Numbered from the stretch's first letter, positions 25,283-35,502 are shown. The stretch: 64,000 nt of DNA from Shewanella loihica PV-4 (GCF_000016065.1 NC_009092.1:2046001-2110000); one strand, 5' to 3'. Numbers and translations are program-made. Notes: generated from the sequence alone by a model not told the origin.

Positions 25283-26296
25283 ATGTGGTTTAGCATGCTT
25301 CGGCTTGTCGCTTTATCTTCACTCTGTTTTGTCACTCTCGGCGGGGCCCAAGCGGCAACCGAGGTGACAGGCTCCGATATTCAGCCGCTGGCGACGCACT
25401 CCCTGGTATTGGATATCGCCAAGCAGGGCGAGACCATGATTGCCGTAGGCGATCGCGGTCATCTATTCCGTTTTACCGATAGCTGGCAGCAGGTGGGTTC
25501 ACCCAGCCGTGCCTTGCTGACCAAGGCGACCCTGTTAACGCCAGAGCTTGGCTGGGCAGTGGGCCATGATGCCACCATATTGCATACCCAAGACGGCGGT
25601 AACAGCTGGGTAGAGCAGATGCGCTCTCCCGAAATTGAAAAGCCGTTTTTGGATGTGCTCTTCTTCGATGCCGAGCATGGTATCGCCATTGGCGCCTATG
25701 GTCTCTTCTATCGCACCCAGGATGGCGGTAAGCAGTGGCAGCAAGAGTTTCACACCGAACTTTTGTATGAAGAAGATCAGGCGTATCTGGATGAGTTAAA
25801 GGCTGAAGATGAAAGCCTTTACTTGAAAGAGCGCAGCACCTTACTGCCTCACTTTAATCGCGTGGTGCGCCTGGCCGATGACCGCCTCTTGATGGTGGGC
25901 GAACTCGGTTTAGCGGCCCAGTCACAAGATAATGGCCTCACCTGGCAGCGCATCGAGTTCCCCTACGAGGGCTCGCTGTTTAACATCTTAGTGGCTAAAC
26001 AGGGGATCTATGTGCTCGGGCTTCGCGGTCACCTGTTTAAGAGCGAAGGGGATCTCGAGCAGTGGCAAGAGATTGAGCTGACCACAAAATCGACCCTCAA
26101 CGGCGGAGTGGTGCTGAGTGACGACAAGGTCAGGTTGGTCGGTAACGGCGGCGTGGTGATCGACGTGGCCAGCGATGATAGCGTGACTATGGTAACGCAG
26201 CGTCAGGGGGAAAACCTGGTGGCTATCGGTCAGGATAGGACGGGTACACTGTGGATTGCCGGTACCAAAGGCTTAGTTGCATTACAACAAAAATAA
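25283..26296 (+). CDS. YCF48-like beta-propeller protein
   Basis: Exported protein of 337 residues with signal peptide at about 1-26 (ending AQAA). It contains repeated blades of the YCF48/BNR type: GDRGHLFRFTDSWQQV, GWAVGHDATILHTQDGGNSW, HGIAIGAYGLFYRTQDGGKQW and MVGELGLAAQSQDNGLTW. YCF48 (HCF136) helps assemble photosystem II in phototrophs; bacterial relatives outside phototrophs are periplasmic propellers often beside RND pumps, likely assembly factors or adaptors. GAAAGGAAG precedes the ATG. It starts 12 bases before the pump gene, which suggests a common transcript with it. Confidence 0.85.
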   Translation: MWFSMLRLVALSSLCFVTLGGAQAATEVTGSDIQPLATHSLVLDIAKQGETMIAVGDRGHLFRFTDSWQQVGSPSRALLTKATLLTPELGWAVGHDATILHTQDGGNSWVEQMRSPEIEKPFLDVLFFDAEHGIAIGAYGLFYRTQDGGKQWQQEFHTELLYEEDQAYLDELKAEDESLYLKERSTLLPHFNRVVRLADDRLLMVGELGLAAQSQDNGLTWQRIEFPYEGSLFNILVAKQGIYVLGLRGHLFKSEGDLEQWQEIELTTKSTLNGGVVLSDDKVRLVGNGGVVIDVASDDSVTMVTQRQGENLVAIGQDRTGTLWIAGTKGLVALQQK

Positions 26297-26308
26297 TAAG
26301 GCCCAGGC

Positions 26309-28612
26309 ATGTTAGATAAATTAGTTAATGGATTAGAATCCTTCCTGTTTCGGCAACGGGCCTATGTGATATTCGCCTTCTTGCTGGCAACATTGTTTCT
26401 CGGTTTCCAGGCCAGCCATCTGAAGATGGATGCCGCGTTCGTTAAGAACATTCCGCTCAATCATAGCTATATGCAGACCTATCTGAAGCATCAGAAGCAG
26501 TTTGGTGGCGCCAACAGCATCATGGTGGCGGTGGAAGACAGCAGTGGCAACATCTTCAACCCAAACTTTTTCGATACCCTAAAACAGGTACACGATCAGC
26601 TGTTCTTCATCCCAGGCGTCGATCGCGCCCAGGTGAAGTCGCTCTATTCACCCTCGACCCGCTTTACCGAGGTGGTGGAAGATGGTTTTGCCGGCGGCCC
26701 GGTGATCCCGGCGGATTTCTCGACTACCCCTGCCGGGCTTGAGGTGGTGCGTAGCAACATAGAGAAGGCAGGCATAGTCGGGCGTCTGATCGCCGAGGAT
26801 TACTCGGCGGCCATGGTGACCGCTCAGCTGATGGACTTCGATCCTCAGACCGGCGAGCCACTCGATACCCTGGCCTTTGCCAGTCAGCTCGAGAAGGAGC
26901 TGCGCGGCCAGTATGAAAACGACAAGATAAAGATCCATATCATTGGCTTTGCCAAGATGGCCGGCGATGTGGCCGAGGGGGCCAAGGGCGTGGTGCTCTT
27001 CTTCGCCATCGCCATCTTGGTAACGGCCGTGATGGTGTATCTCTTCTCCCACTCGGTCAAGCTAACCCTGCTGCCTTTGGTGTGTAGCCTAGTAGCTGTG
27101 GTTTGGCAGCTGGGTCTGCTCACCGTGGTTGGCTTTGGCCTGGACCCTATGTCGATTCTCATTCCCTTCCTGGTATTTGCCATCGGGGTGAGTCACGGTG
27201 TGCAGATGATCAACGCCGTCAGGCGCCGTGTGGGTGAGGGGGAAACCACTAAGGCCGCCGCCGCGCTGGCATTTCGTAGCCTGCTGATCCCAGGCGGGGT
27301 GGCGCTGCTTTCCGATACCGTGGGCTTCATGACACTGCTGGCCATCGATATCGGTATCATTCGCGAGCTGGCTATCTCGGCCTCACTGGGTGTGGCGGTG
27401 ATCATCCTGACCAACCTGGTGCTGCTGCCGCTGCTAATCTCCTTTACCGAGGTCAAGGCGCTGCCGACCAAGTCTAACGGTAAGGTGGATGCGCTCTGGC
27501 GTAAGCTCTCTAATTTCGCCACGCCCAAGTATGCGGTTATCGTGTTGCTGGCTACCGTCGCCCTCTATGGCGTCGGCCTGCAGCAGGCGAGTAAGATGAA
27601 GATCGGCGATCTCCAAGGCGGCGCGCCGGCGCTGCATTTTGACAGCCGCTACAATCAGGACACCTTCTATATTACCGATCACTTTTCTATTACCACAGAT
27701 GTGATGACTGTAATTGTCGAGGCGTTTCCCGAGGCTTGTACCTATCATGATGTGCTGACCCAGATAGATGAGTTTGAGTGGTTGGTGGCTAATACTCCGG
27801 GGGTTGAGTCGACCGCGAGTCTTGCCTCTATTGCTAAGCGGGTCAACGCTGGTTTCAACGAGGGTAACCCTAAGTGGCAGGTGCTGCCTCGCACCACGGC
27901 GAGTCTGGTCCAGGCGGTAGGGCAGATCCCGACCACCTCGGGTCTGCTAGACGGTAACTGCTCTGTGATGCCTGTGTATCTGTTCCTGAAAGATCATAAG
28001 GCGGAGACCATTGAGCAGGTGATCGACAAGGTTAAGACACTGTCGGCCAAGATGGACAGCGACAAGCTCAAGTTTAAGCTGGCCTCAGGCCCGGTTGGTG
28101 TGATGGCGGCGACCAACGAGGCGGTGGCCGAGGCGCAACTGCCTATGATGCTCTATGTCTATGGCGCCGTGTTTGTGCTCTGTTTAATCAGCTTCAGATC
28201 GATTCGCGCGACGGTGGCGGTGATCCTGCCGCTCTATGTGGTATCGACCCTGGCGCAGGCGCTGATGACTCAGCTCGATATCGGTCTGGCGGTGAGCACT
28301 CTGCCGGTGATCGCCCTAGGTGTGGGGATAGGTGTGGATTATGGTATCTACATCTTGTCGACCATGGCGGTCAAACTCAGAGACGGCATGCCGGTGCAAA
28401 CCGCCTATCATCAGGCGCTTATTGAGCGGGGCAGCGCGGTGATCTTCACCGGTCTGACACTGGCGATTGGCGTGAGCACCTGGTTCTTCTCTGCACTTAA
28501 GTTCCAAATGGACATGGGGATCCTGTTAACTTTCATGTTTTTAGTGAATATGTTGGGTGCAATAATTATTTTGCCTGCGATAGGCGCGGTTTTCTGGCGT
28601 AAGCCGCGATAG
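26309..28612 (+). CDS. MMPL/RND family transporter
   Basis: Inner-membrane pump of 767 residues with the two-fold RND plan: a transmembrane helix near 20-40, a large periplasmic loop, a helix bundle at about 225-380, a second helix near 410-425, a second loop, and a bundle at about 620-765. Proton-relay region motifs differ between halves: FAIGVSHGVQMINAVRRR in the first, GVGIGVDYGIYILSTMA in the second. This length and motif set fit the MMPL branch, which moves lipids and other hydrophobic molecules, rather than the AcrB drug pumps (about 1040 residues). There is no membrane-fusion protein or TolC gene nearby; the DUF1302/DUF1329/propeller genes may substitute. A terminator follows. Confidence 0.9.
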   Translation: MLDKLVNGLESFLFRQRAYVIFAFLLATLFLGFQASHLKMDAAFVKNIPLNHSYMQTYLKHQKQFGGANSIMVAVEDSSGNIFNPNFFDTLKQVHDQLFFIPGVDRAQVKSLYSPSTRFTEVVEDGFAGGPVIPADFSTTPAGLEVVRSNIEKAGIVGRLIAEDYSAAMVTAQLMDFDPQTGEPLDTLAFASQLEKELRGQYENDKIKIHIIGFAKMAGDVAEGAKGVVLFFAIAILVTAVMVYLFSHSVKLTLLPLVCSLVAVVWQLGLLTVVGFGLDPMSILIPFLVFAIGVSHGVQMINAVRRRVGEGETTKAAAALAFRSLLIPGGVALLSDTVGFMTLLAIDIGIIRELAISASLGVAVIILTNLVLLPLLISFTEVKALPTKSNGKVDALWRKLSNFATPKYAVIVLLATVALYGVGLQQASKMKIGDLQGGAPALHFDSRYNQDTFYITDHFSITTDVMTVIVEAFPEACTYHDVLTQIDEFEWLVANTPGVESTASLASIAKRVNAGFNEGNPKWQVLPRTTASLVQAVGQIPTTSGLLDGNCSVMPVYLFLKDHKAETIEQVIDKVKTLSAKMDSDKLKFKLASGPVGVMAATNEAVAEAQLPMMLYVYGAVFVLCLISFRSIRATVAVILPLYVVSTLAQALMTQLDIGLAVSTLPVIALGVGIGVDYGIYILSTMAVKLRDGMPVQTAYHQALIERGSAVIFTGLTLAIGVSTWFFSALKFQMDMGILLTFMFLVNMLGAIIILPAIGAVFWRKPR

Positions 28613-28620
28613 TGAACTGA

Positions 28621-28649
28621 AAGAGAGAGCATTAGCTCTCTCTTTTTTT
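28621..28649 (+). terminator. Rho-independent terminator after the RND gene
   Basis: Perfect stem AGAGAGAGC (28622-28630) / GCTCTCTCT (28635-28643) with ATTA loop and seven T. The rest of the 264-bp gap up to 28876 is AT-rich; TGACTTAGGTCACA at 28782-28795 is a notable inverted repeat, possibly part of the gdhB control region. Confidence 0.9.
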
Positions 28650-28876
28650 GCATAGTTACGCTCACTTTACGATTGTTTTTTCATCATGCACATCAATAGG
28701 GCCGCAAAACCCCGAGGGATGAGGATCTACCACTAAAATAGTTCTCGAAAATTGGCACATTTAGTAATAAACTTCGCGCTATGACTTAGGTCACATAATT
28801 AGATTTGGCCTGTCATATGCTCAAGCATCCATAAAATTACAAAAACGCTGCCATAGACCCTAAAGGAAACAGCAAC

Positions 28877-31800
28877 ATGGCCTTGAAAGATGCAATGCCT
28901 TCAGTACTACTCGAGAACGTAGTCAGCCTAATTCATTCGAAAGTTCCCAATACACAAGCCAAACAAGTTGAACAGTTCGCAACTTGTATTTATGCCCACA
29001 TGTCGAAAGATGACTTGCAACACCGCAATGACAGTGATCTTTACGGCGCCGTCCTCAGCCTTTGGAATGCCGCGAACAAGACGCCAGTTGGCGAGACCCA
29101 TATTCGCGTGTTTAACCCGAGTCAATCTAAGCATGGTTGGAAATCATCCCACTCAATTATCGAGGTGATTCAACCGGATATGCCTTTCCTTGTTGACTCT
29201 GTAGGCATGGCGCTTAACCGCATGGGCATCACCACTCACATGATGCTGCACACGCCGTTAACCGTGAAGCGTGACCAAGGCGTGATCACAGGTGTTAGCT
29301 ACAACGACGATAAGGACGAGAGCAACGACAAGGTTGCCGTGTTCCTGATCGAGGTGGACAGACTAAGCAGCGACGCCGATATCAAGAGCCTGGAAAAAGA
29401 GATTCAATCTGTATTGGGTGACGTGGCTGCATCGGTCAACGACTGGCAGGCGATGTCGAACAAGCTGAGCGAGACCATCGCCGAGCTGCCTAGCCGTCCA
29501 TTCCCGGGTGAGAAGCGTGAGCTGGATGAGGCCATCAACTTCCTGACCTATCTGAACAATCACCATTTCACCTTGTTGGGTTATCGCCGTTACGACCTGC
29601 ACAAGGTCGAGGGCGATCTCGAGCTGCTGCCGGCTAACGAGACCAGCCTGGGTCTGATGAATGTACCGGGTAAGCCTAAGAGTTCTAAGGGACTCATGCT
29701 TTCCAGCCTGTCAGATACCGCACGTAAAGAAGCACTCGACAGCAGTCTGCTTATCCTGACCAAGAGCACTGAGAAGAGCCGCGTTCACCGCCCAGCCTAT
29801 GTCGACTATATCGGCATCAAACGTTTCGACGAGCAGGGTAATGTTATTGGTGAAGACAGATTCATCGGCCTGTACGCCTCAAACCTGTACAACCGTAGCC
29901 CACGTGAGATCCCGCTGCTGGCAGAGAAGATCCAGCGCGTACTGGACGATTCTGGCCTGACGCCGCATTCTCACGACTACAAGGCTTTGATGCATATTCT
30001 GGAAACCTTACCGCGTGACGAGATCGTCCAGGCACGGGAATCTGAACTGGCCAGCATGGCTCATGGCGTACTCGAGATGCAAGATCGCGACAAACTCAAG
30101 CTGTTTGTGCGCAAGGATGGCTTCGGTCGTTTCCTCTCTTGCCTGGTATACGTCTCTAAAGACAGATACAACACTAAGCTGCGTGAAGATACTCAACGTA
30201 TTCTGGCGCAACACTTCAACACTAAAGAAGATGTTGAATTTACAACTTATTTCTCTGAGTCTACGCTCGCGCGTACTCACTATATAGTCAAAGTCGATAA
30301 TAATATTACGGATGTAGATGTGGCTGCCATCGAAAACAATCTAATTGAAGCTGCGCGTTCATGGGAAGACAAGTTAAACACAGCGCTGATCACTGCCCAA
30401 GGCGAAGAGTCTGGCAACCGTTTGGTCAAACGTTATGTGAATGCGTTCCCACGCAGCTACAAAGAAGATGTGTTGCCTAGCTCTGCCGTGGTGGATATCG
30501 AGCACTTAGAAGCGCTGGATGATGATCACAAGCTTGGCATGCTCTTCTATCAGCCACAGGAAACTGCGCTTAAAGACAACAAGGTGCGCCTGAAACTCTT
30601 CCATAAAGATGAGCCAATCCATCTGTCTGATGTATTGCCTATGCTGGAAAACTTCGGCCTGCGCGTGATCAACGAGCGCCCATATGAAGTGATGACCGCC
30701 GATGGTTCTACCTTCTGGATCCTTGACTTCTTGATGACGGTACAAGGCGCTGCGGTTGATAACCTGGCCGACAGCCAAGATAGATTCCAGACAGCCCTGT
30801 CACAGGTGTGGCGTAAAGAGCTGGAAGATGACGGCTTTAACCGTCTGGTATTGGCGACCGGTCTGTCTGGCCGCGAAGTGTCAGTGCTACGTGCCTATGC
30901 TAAATATATGCGTCAGATCGATGCAACCTTCAGTCAGGCCTACATCGAAGAGACCTTTAGCAGCTACCCACAGATAGCCGATCTGCTGGTGAAGATGTTT
31001 ATCCGTAAGTTCAACCCTAAGCTAAAGACTCGTACTCTGGCTAAGTTTGTTGAACAGATCGATATGCGTCTGGAAGATGTGTCTAGCCTGGATGACGACC
31101 GTATCATTCGTCGTTACCTGGATCTGATCAACGCCACGCTGCGTACCAACTTCTATCAGGTGCTGCCAGACGGTAGCAACAAGCCATACGTGTCATTCAA
31201 GTTCTCGCCAGAAGAGATCCCAGAGATGCCACGTCCGCTACCTAAGTTTGAGATCTTCGTTTACTCTCCAAGGGTAGAGGGTGTTCACCTGCGTGGTGGC
31301 AAGGTTGCCCGCGGTGGTCTGCGCTGGTCTGACCGTCGTGAAGACTTCCGTACCGAGGTACTGGGTCTGGTGAAAGCCCAGCAGGTGAAGAACACAGTTA
31401 TTGTACCTGTGGGCGCCAAGGGTGGCTTCGTCTGTAAGCAACTGCCTACCGAAGGTGGCCGCGATGCCTTCTTCACTGAAGGCCAAGAGTGTTACCGCCT
31501 GTTTATCCGCGGTCTGCTGGATATCTCTGACAATATCGTCGAAGGCGAAATCGTTCCTCCGGCAAACGTGGTTCGTCACGATGAAGACGATCCATATCTG
31601 GTTGTGGCGGCCGACAAAGGTACCGCGACTTTCTCAGATATCGCTAACGCTATCTCTGAAGAGTATGGTTTCTGGCTAGGCGACGCCTTCGCATCGGGTG
31701 GTAGTAACGGTTACGACCATAAGAAGATGGGTATCACGGCGCGCGGCGCGTGGGAATCGGTTAAGCGTCACTTCCGTGAGATCGGCGTTGACTGTCAGAC

Positions 31801-33721
31801 CACAGATTTCACCTGTTTGGCGATCGGTGATATGGCCGGTGACGTATTCGGTAACGGTATGCTGCTTTCTGAGCACACACGTCTGGTGACGGCATTTAAC
31901 CATATGCATATCTTCATCGACCCGAATCCGGATGCGGCTAGCAGCTATAAAGAGCGTGCGCGTCTGTTCGAGATGCCGCGTTCAAGCTGGGAAGATTACA
32001 ATAAAGATTTGATCTCTAAGGGCGGTGGAATATTCCTTCGCTCGGCCAAGTCAATCACCCTGACACCTGAAATGAAGAAGATGCTGGATACCAAGAAAGC
32101 ATCTATGACACCAAACGAGCTGCTTAAAGAGCTGCTGAAGATGAAGGTGGATCTGATCTGGAACGGTGGTATTGGTACCTACATCAAGGCGACCAGCGAG
32201 ACGCACGCCGAGGTGGGTGACCGCGCCAACGACGCACTGCGCGTCAACGGCAACGAAGTTCAGGCCCGCATCATAGGCGAGGGTGGCAACTTAGGTTGTA
32301 CTCAACTGGGTCGTATTGAATACGCCGCCAACGGTGGCCGCATGAACACCGACTTCGTGGATAACGTGGGTGGTGTGGACTGTTCGGACAACGAAGTTAA
32401 CATCAAGATCTTGCTGAACGCCATGGTGGCCGAAGGTGAGATGACGGTGAAACAGCGTAACCGTCTGCTGGTTGAGATGACTGACGAAGTCAGCCGCATC
32501 GTACTGCAAGACTGTAAGGATCAGACCCGTACCATCTCTGTGACTCAGGTGCGCGGCGCCGAGCAGTTGAAAGAGCAGATCCGCTTCATCCATTATCTGG
32601 AGAAGGAAGACAAGCTAGACAGAGCACTCGAGTTCCTGCCGACCGATGATGAACTGGCAGAGCGTTTAGCGAACGGTAAGTCACTGACTCGCCCTGAGCT
32701 TTCTGTACTGGTGGCCTACGCCAAGATGGTATTGAAAGAGCAACTGCTCACGCCGGAAATTACCGACGATTCATTCTTGAGCCAGCTGCTTATCGAATAC
32801 TTCCCTCGTCAGCTACAGGAGAAGTACAGCGAGCGTATGGTGACGCACCCGCTGCGCGCCGAAATCATTGCTACCTCTTTGGCCAACGAGTTGGTTAACG
32901 ACATGGGCTTGAATTTTGTTCAGCGTATGCAAGATGAGACAGGTGCCTCAGTCGCCGAAGCCGCTATCTGCTACACTATGGCTCGTGAAGTATTTGGTTT
33001 AGCTGAATTAACTAAATCGATCACGGCGCTAAACGGTGTGGTACCTGCTGTGGTTCAGGGTGAGATGCTGCATCAGTTGCGTCGTAATCTACGTCGCGCG
33101 TGTCGTTGGTTCTTACGTCATCGTAACCGTAACCAAAGCATTGAGCAGGTTGTGGCCTTCTTTAGCCCAGTGTTCCAGGAACTTCGTCAGAACGTTCATC
33201 AGTATCTGGTGGAAGATGAAGTTAACGGCATCCGCGCCGAGATTGCAGCGCTGGTGAAAGAAGGAGTACCAGAGCAGGTGGCGACCGATGTCGTCAACAT
33301 GAGCACATTGTTCTCTGCACTGGATATCTCACAAATTGCCGAGCTGGAAGACAAGCCAGTGGCCTTGGTTGCCGAGACCTACTACAAGCTAGGTGCTCGT
33401 ATTGACCTGCACTGGTTCCTCGAGCAGATCAGTGCCCAGCCTGTGGCTAACCACTGGCAGGCGCTGGCGAGAGCGGCATTTAGGGAAGAACTCGATTGGC
33501 AACAACGTTCACTGAGTTCAGTGGTATTACGTACCTGCCCATCGGTTTGTGAAGCTGACGCCATTATCGATCAGTGGGTCGAATCCAATCAGGGCTTATT
33601 GGAGAGATGGTTCCACATGCTTGCAGACTTTAAGACCTCGCAGACCCATGAGTTTGCGAAGTTCTCAGTCGCCCTACGTGAGCTGAATCTGTTGATCCTT
33701 CATTGCGAAGGTCAATCGTAA
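28877..33721 (+). CDS. gdhB: NAD-specific glutamate dehydrogenase, large (180 kDa) type
   Basis: Converts glutamate to 2-oxoglutarate and ammonia with NAD; cytoplasmic and mainly catabolic. The protein is 1614 residues, the length of the GDH2 large class. Long N-terminal regulatory part with ACT-like regions (VIQPDMPFLVDSVGMALNRMGI), a catalytic core in the middle with LRGGKVARGGLRWSDRREDFRTEVLGLVKAQQ split by the substrate-binding lysines (VPVGAKGGFV), and a nucleotide-binding part with IWNGGIGTYIKA and IIGEGGNLGCTQLGRIEYA. A helical C-terminal domain follows. AAAGGAAAC precedes ATG 28877. Monocistronic: terminators lie on both sides. Confidence 0.95.
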   Translation: MALKDAMPSVLLENVVSLIHSKVPNTQAKQVEQFATCIYAHMSKDDLQHRNDSDLYGAVLSLWNAANKTPVGETHIRVFNPSQSKHGWKSSHSIIEVIQPDMPFLVDSVGMALNRMGITTHMMLHTPLTVKRDQGVITGVSYNDDKDESNDKVAVFLIEVDRLSSDADIKSLEKEIQSVLGDVAASVNDWQAMSNKLSETIAELPSRPFPGEKRELDEAINFLTYLNNHHFTLLGYRRYDLHKVEGDLELLPANETSLGLMNVPGKPKSSKGLMLSSLSDTARKEALDSSLLILTKSTEKSRVHRPAYVDYIGIKRFDEQGNVIGEDRFIGLYASNLYNRSPREIPLLAEKIQRVLDDSGLTPHSHDYKALMHILETLPRDEIVQARESELASMAHGVLEMQDRDKLKLFVRKDGFGRFLSCLVYVSKDRYNTKLREDTQRILAQHFNTKEDVEFTTYFSESTLARTHYIVKVDNNITDVDVAAIENNLIEAARSWEDKLNTALITAQGEESGNRLVKRYVNAFPRSYKEDVLPSSAVVDIEHLEALDDDHKLGMLFYQPQETALKDNKVRLKLFHKDEPIHLSDVLPMLENFGLRVINERPYEVMTADGSTFWILDFLMTVQGAAVDNLADSQDRFQTALSQVWRKELEDDGFNRLVLATGLSGREVSVLRAYAKYMRQIDATFSQAYIEETFSSYPQIADLLVKMFIRKFNPKLKTRTLAKFVEQIDMRLEDVSSLDDDRIIRRYLDLINATLRTNFYQVLPDGSNKPYVSFKFSPEEIPEMPRPLPKFEIFVYSPRVEGVHLRGGKVARGGLRWSDRREDFRTEVLGLVKAQQVKNTVIVPVGAKGGFVCKQLPTEGGRDAFFTEGQECYRLFIRGLLDISDNIVEGEIVPPANVVRHDEDDPYLVVAADKGTATFSDIANAISEEYGFWLGDAFASGGSNGYDHKKMGITARGAWESVKRHFREIGVDCQTTDFTCLAIGDMAGDVFGNGMLLSEHTRLVTAFNHMHIFIDPNPDAASSYKERARLFEMPRSSWEDYNKDLISKGGGIFLRSAKSITLTPEMKKMLDTKKASMTPNELLKELLKMKVDLIWNGGIGTYIKATSETHAEVGDRANDALRVNGNEVQARIIGEGGNLGCTQLGRIEYAANGGRMNTDFVDNVGGVDCSDNEVNIKILLNAMVAEGEMTVKQRNRLLVEMTDEVSRIVLQDCKDQTRTISVTQVRGAEQLKEQIRFIHYLEKEDKLDRALEFLPTDDELAERLANGKSLTRPELSVLVAYAKMVLKEQLLTPEITDDSFLSQLLIEYFPRQLQEKYSERMVTHPLRAEIIATSLANELVNDMGLNFVQRMQDETGASVAEAAICYTMAREVFGLAELTKSITALNGVVPAVVQGEMLHQLRRNLRRACRWFLRHRNRNQSIEQVVAFFSPVFQELRQNVHQYLVEDEVNGIRAEIAALVKEGVPEQVATDVVNMSTLFSALDISQIAELEDKPVALVAETYYKLGARIDLHWFLEQISAQPVANHWQALARAAFREELDWQQRSLSSVVLRTCPSVCEADAIIDQWVESNQGLLERWFHMLADFKTSQTHEFAKFSVALRELNLLILHCEGQS

Positions 33722-33739
33722 AAAATAAAAATTAGTCAT

Positions 33740-33768
33740 GAGCCCTGGCAATCGCCGGGGCTTTTTTC
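33740..33768 (+). terminator. Rho-independent terminator after gdhB
   Basis: AGCCCTGGC / GCCGGGGCT stem around an AATC loop, followed by six T, 15 bases before the pyrD ATG. Confidence 0.85.
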
Positions 33769-33783
33769 GGTCTAGGAGAATGC

Positions 33784-34809
33784 ATGTTTTACAAAATCGC
33801 ACAGAAAGTGATGTTTCAGATGGATCCTGAGAAGGCCCATAACCTTGCTATAGGCAGTCTGAAGTCAACTGCGAATTCGCCATTAAACTGCTTTTATGCA
33901 CAGAAGCTGCAAGCAGCACCTGTCGAGTTTATGGGATTGACCTTTCCAAATCCTGTCGGCTTAGCTGCCGGTATGGACAAAGATGGTGAATGTATCGATG
34001 CGTTCCACGCCATGGGATTTGGCCATGTGGAAGTGGGTACGGTAACGCCACGTCCACAGCCTGGTAATGATCAGCCGCGCCTGTTTCGTTTAAAGCCGGC
34101 CAAGGCGATTATCAATCGCATGGGTTTTAACAATAAGGGTGTCGATAATCTGGTCGCTAACCTGAAGGCAGCCAAGTCTGGCGCCATGGTTGGGGTGAAT
34201 ATCGGTAAGAACAAGGATACGCCGGTAGAGCAGGGCAAAGAGGATTACCTCATCTGTATGGAGAAGGTTTACCCTTATGCAGCCTATATTGCGGTCAATA
34301 TCTCATCGCCAAACACACCAGGCCTGCGCAGTTTGCAGTATGGCGATCTGCTTGATGATCTCTTGGGATCACTAAAAGCTAAGCAGAAAGATCTTGCCGA
34401 GCGTCATGGAAAGTATGTGCCGATCGCACTGAAAATTGCGCCGGATCTTGAGCCAGACGAGATTGAGAAAATTGCCGAGTCGCTCATTCGTAACGAGTTC
34501 GACGGTGCTATCGCCACCAACACCACGCTGACCCGCGACGGCGTCAGCGGTTTGGTGAATTCTAACGAAGCCGGTGGCTTAAGCGGTAAGCCTTTGAATT
34601 CATTGTCAACAAAAGTAATTAAGCAATTGGCAGATTGTCTGAAAGGTCAGGTGCCCATCATAGGGGTTGGTGGTATTAACAGTGCTGCCGATGCGCTCGA
34701 TAAACTCGATGCGGGTGCAACCATGGTACAAATTTATTCTGGTTTTATTTATCGCGGACCAGAATTAATTAAAGAGATCGTCGATGCTTATCGCGTAAAA
34801 AGTAAATAA
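33784..34809 (+). CDS. pyrD: Dihydroorotate dehydrogenase (quinone), class 2
   Basis: Fourth step of UMP synthesis: oxidises dihydroorotate to orotate and passes electrons to membrane quinones. The protein has 341 residues. The amphipathic N-terminal helix pair typical of class 2 ([21 protein letters not shown]) serves membrane binding. FMN-barrel motifs: [28 protein letters not shown], catalytic Ser in [28 protein letters not shown] and [15 protein letters not shown] 33784 follows TAGGAGA. As in E. coli, zapC follows; between them is an unusual cluster of GATC sites. Confidence 0.96.
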   Translation: MFYKIAQKVMFQMDPEKAHNLAIGSLKSTANSPLNCFYAQKLQAAPVEFMGLTFPNPVGLAAGMDKDGECIDAFHAMGFGHVEVGTVTPRPQPGNDQPRLFRLKPAKAIINRMGFNNKGVDNLVANLKAAKSGAMVGVNIGKNKDTPVEQGKEDYLICMEKVYPYAAYIAVNISSPNTPGLRSLQYGDLLDDLLGSLKAKQKDLAERHGKYVPIALKIAPDLEPDEIEKIAESLIRNEFDGAIATNTTLTRDGVSGLVNSNEAGGLSGKPLNSLSTKVIKQLADCLKGQVPIIGVGGINSAADALDKLDAGATMVQIYSGFIYRGPELIKEIVDAYRVKSK

Positions 34810-34870
34810 GATCTTATTTTAGATCTTAAAACGATCGCGCGATCTTATTTAGATCGCGTTTGATCGCGAT
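34808..34870. other. Cluster of six GATC sites and overlapping hairpins behind pyrD
   Basis: GATC occurs at 34810, 34822, 34833, 34841, 34852 and 34862: six in 56 bases. The sites are arranged as inverted repeats, the best being CGCGATCT (34838-34845) with AGATCGCG (34851-34858) around a TATTT loop. It could be an unusual terminator for pyrD or a Dam/SeqA target. Confidence 0.8.
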
Positions 34871-34968
34871 AACGTGTTGTAATCTATATCATATTTATAA
34901 TATTTTTTTTGATATTGGATGAAATATCATCTATTATCGAGCTGTATTAAAGTATATAGGTACACGTT

Positions 34969-35502
34969 ATGTTATTAATGCCACAAAGGGATTGGCAATG
35001 GATATATAACGATTCGTATGGGGTTTTAAGCGTTTCGTTAGGTTCGGATATGGAATTTCTGACTCCCTATAAAACGAAAGCACTTATTCCTGATGCCCTG
35101 GCCACCACGGAATTTAATGTCGAGCACGCCAAATTCTATATAGAGTTTATTGAGCGTATCGGTAAGTCATTAAATATAGCCGACGCGGTAAGGGTACAGC
35201 TGGCGCTTAACGCCACGGCGGCCCATTTTCTATTAAAACCTCAGATGCCTAAGTCGTGGTTTTTTGAAACATCTGCCGTCTGTGTATACAGTGAACTGGG
35301 CAAGGTGTTCCAGTTGAAATGCCAAGGTGAGGTGGTGCAGGTACTGGTGGTCGAGTCTAACATTCAGGCATCCCTGGTTATGTTGTTATCGCCTGAATTG
35401 CATTTGAGCGACAGTAAGGCGATGCGCCAATTCGATTGCATTAAGGTGATGAACGATAGATTGCATCCGCTAAAGGCCAATCGTCAGATAGCCGCGGCTT
35501 AA
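34969..35502 (+). CDS. zapC: Cell-division protein ZapC
   Basis: Cytoplasmic factor that binds FtsZ and stabilises Z-ring protofilaments. The 177-residue protein aligns with E. coli ZapC over the whole length: DWQWIYND near the start, the block LNATAAHFLLKPQMPKSWFF in the middle, LLVVES-type VLVVESNIQASL, and IKVMNDRLHPL near the end. ATG 34969 and ATG 34978 (MPQRDW) are both usable starts; I see no strong ribosome site for either. Position directly behind pyrD is conserved with enterobacteria. Confidence 0.88.
   Translation: MLLMPQRDWQWIYNDSYGVLSVSLGSDMEFLTPYKTKALIPDALATTEFNVEHAKFYIEFIERIGKSLNIADAVRVQLALNATAAHFLLKPQMPKSWFFETSAVCVYSELGKVFQLKCQGEVVQVLVVESNIQASLVMLLSPELHLSDSKAMRQFDCIKVMNDRLHPLKANRQIAAA

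Noticed and set aside
34808..34870. Replication origin (GATC-rich like oriC)
   Set aside because: No DnaA boxes or AT-rich 13-mers seen, and no dnaA/gidA-type neighbours.
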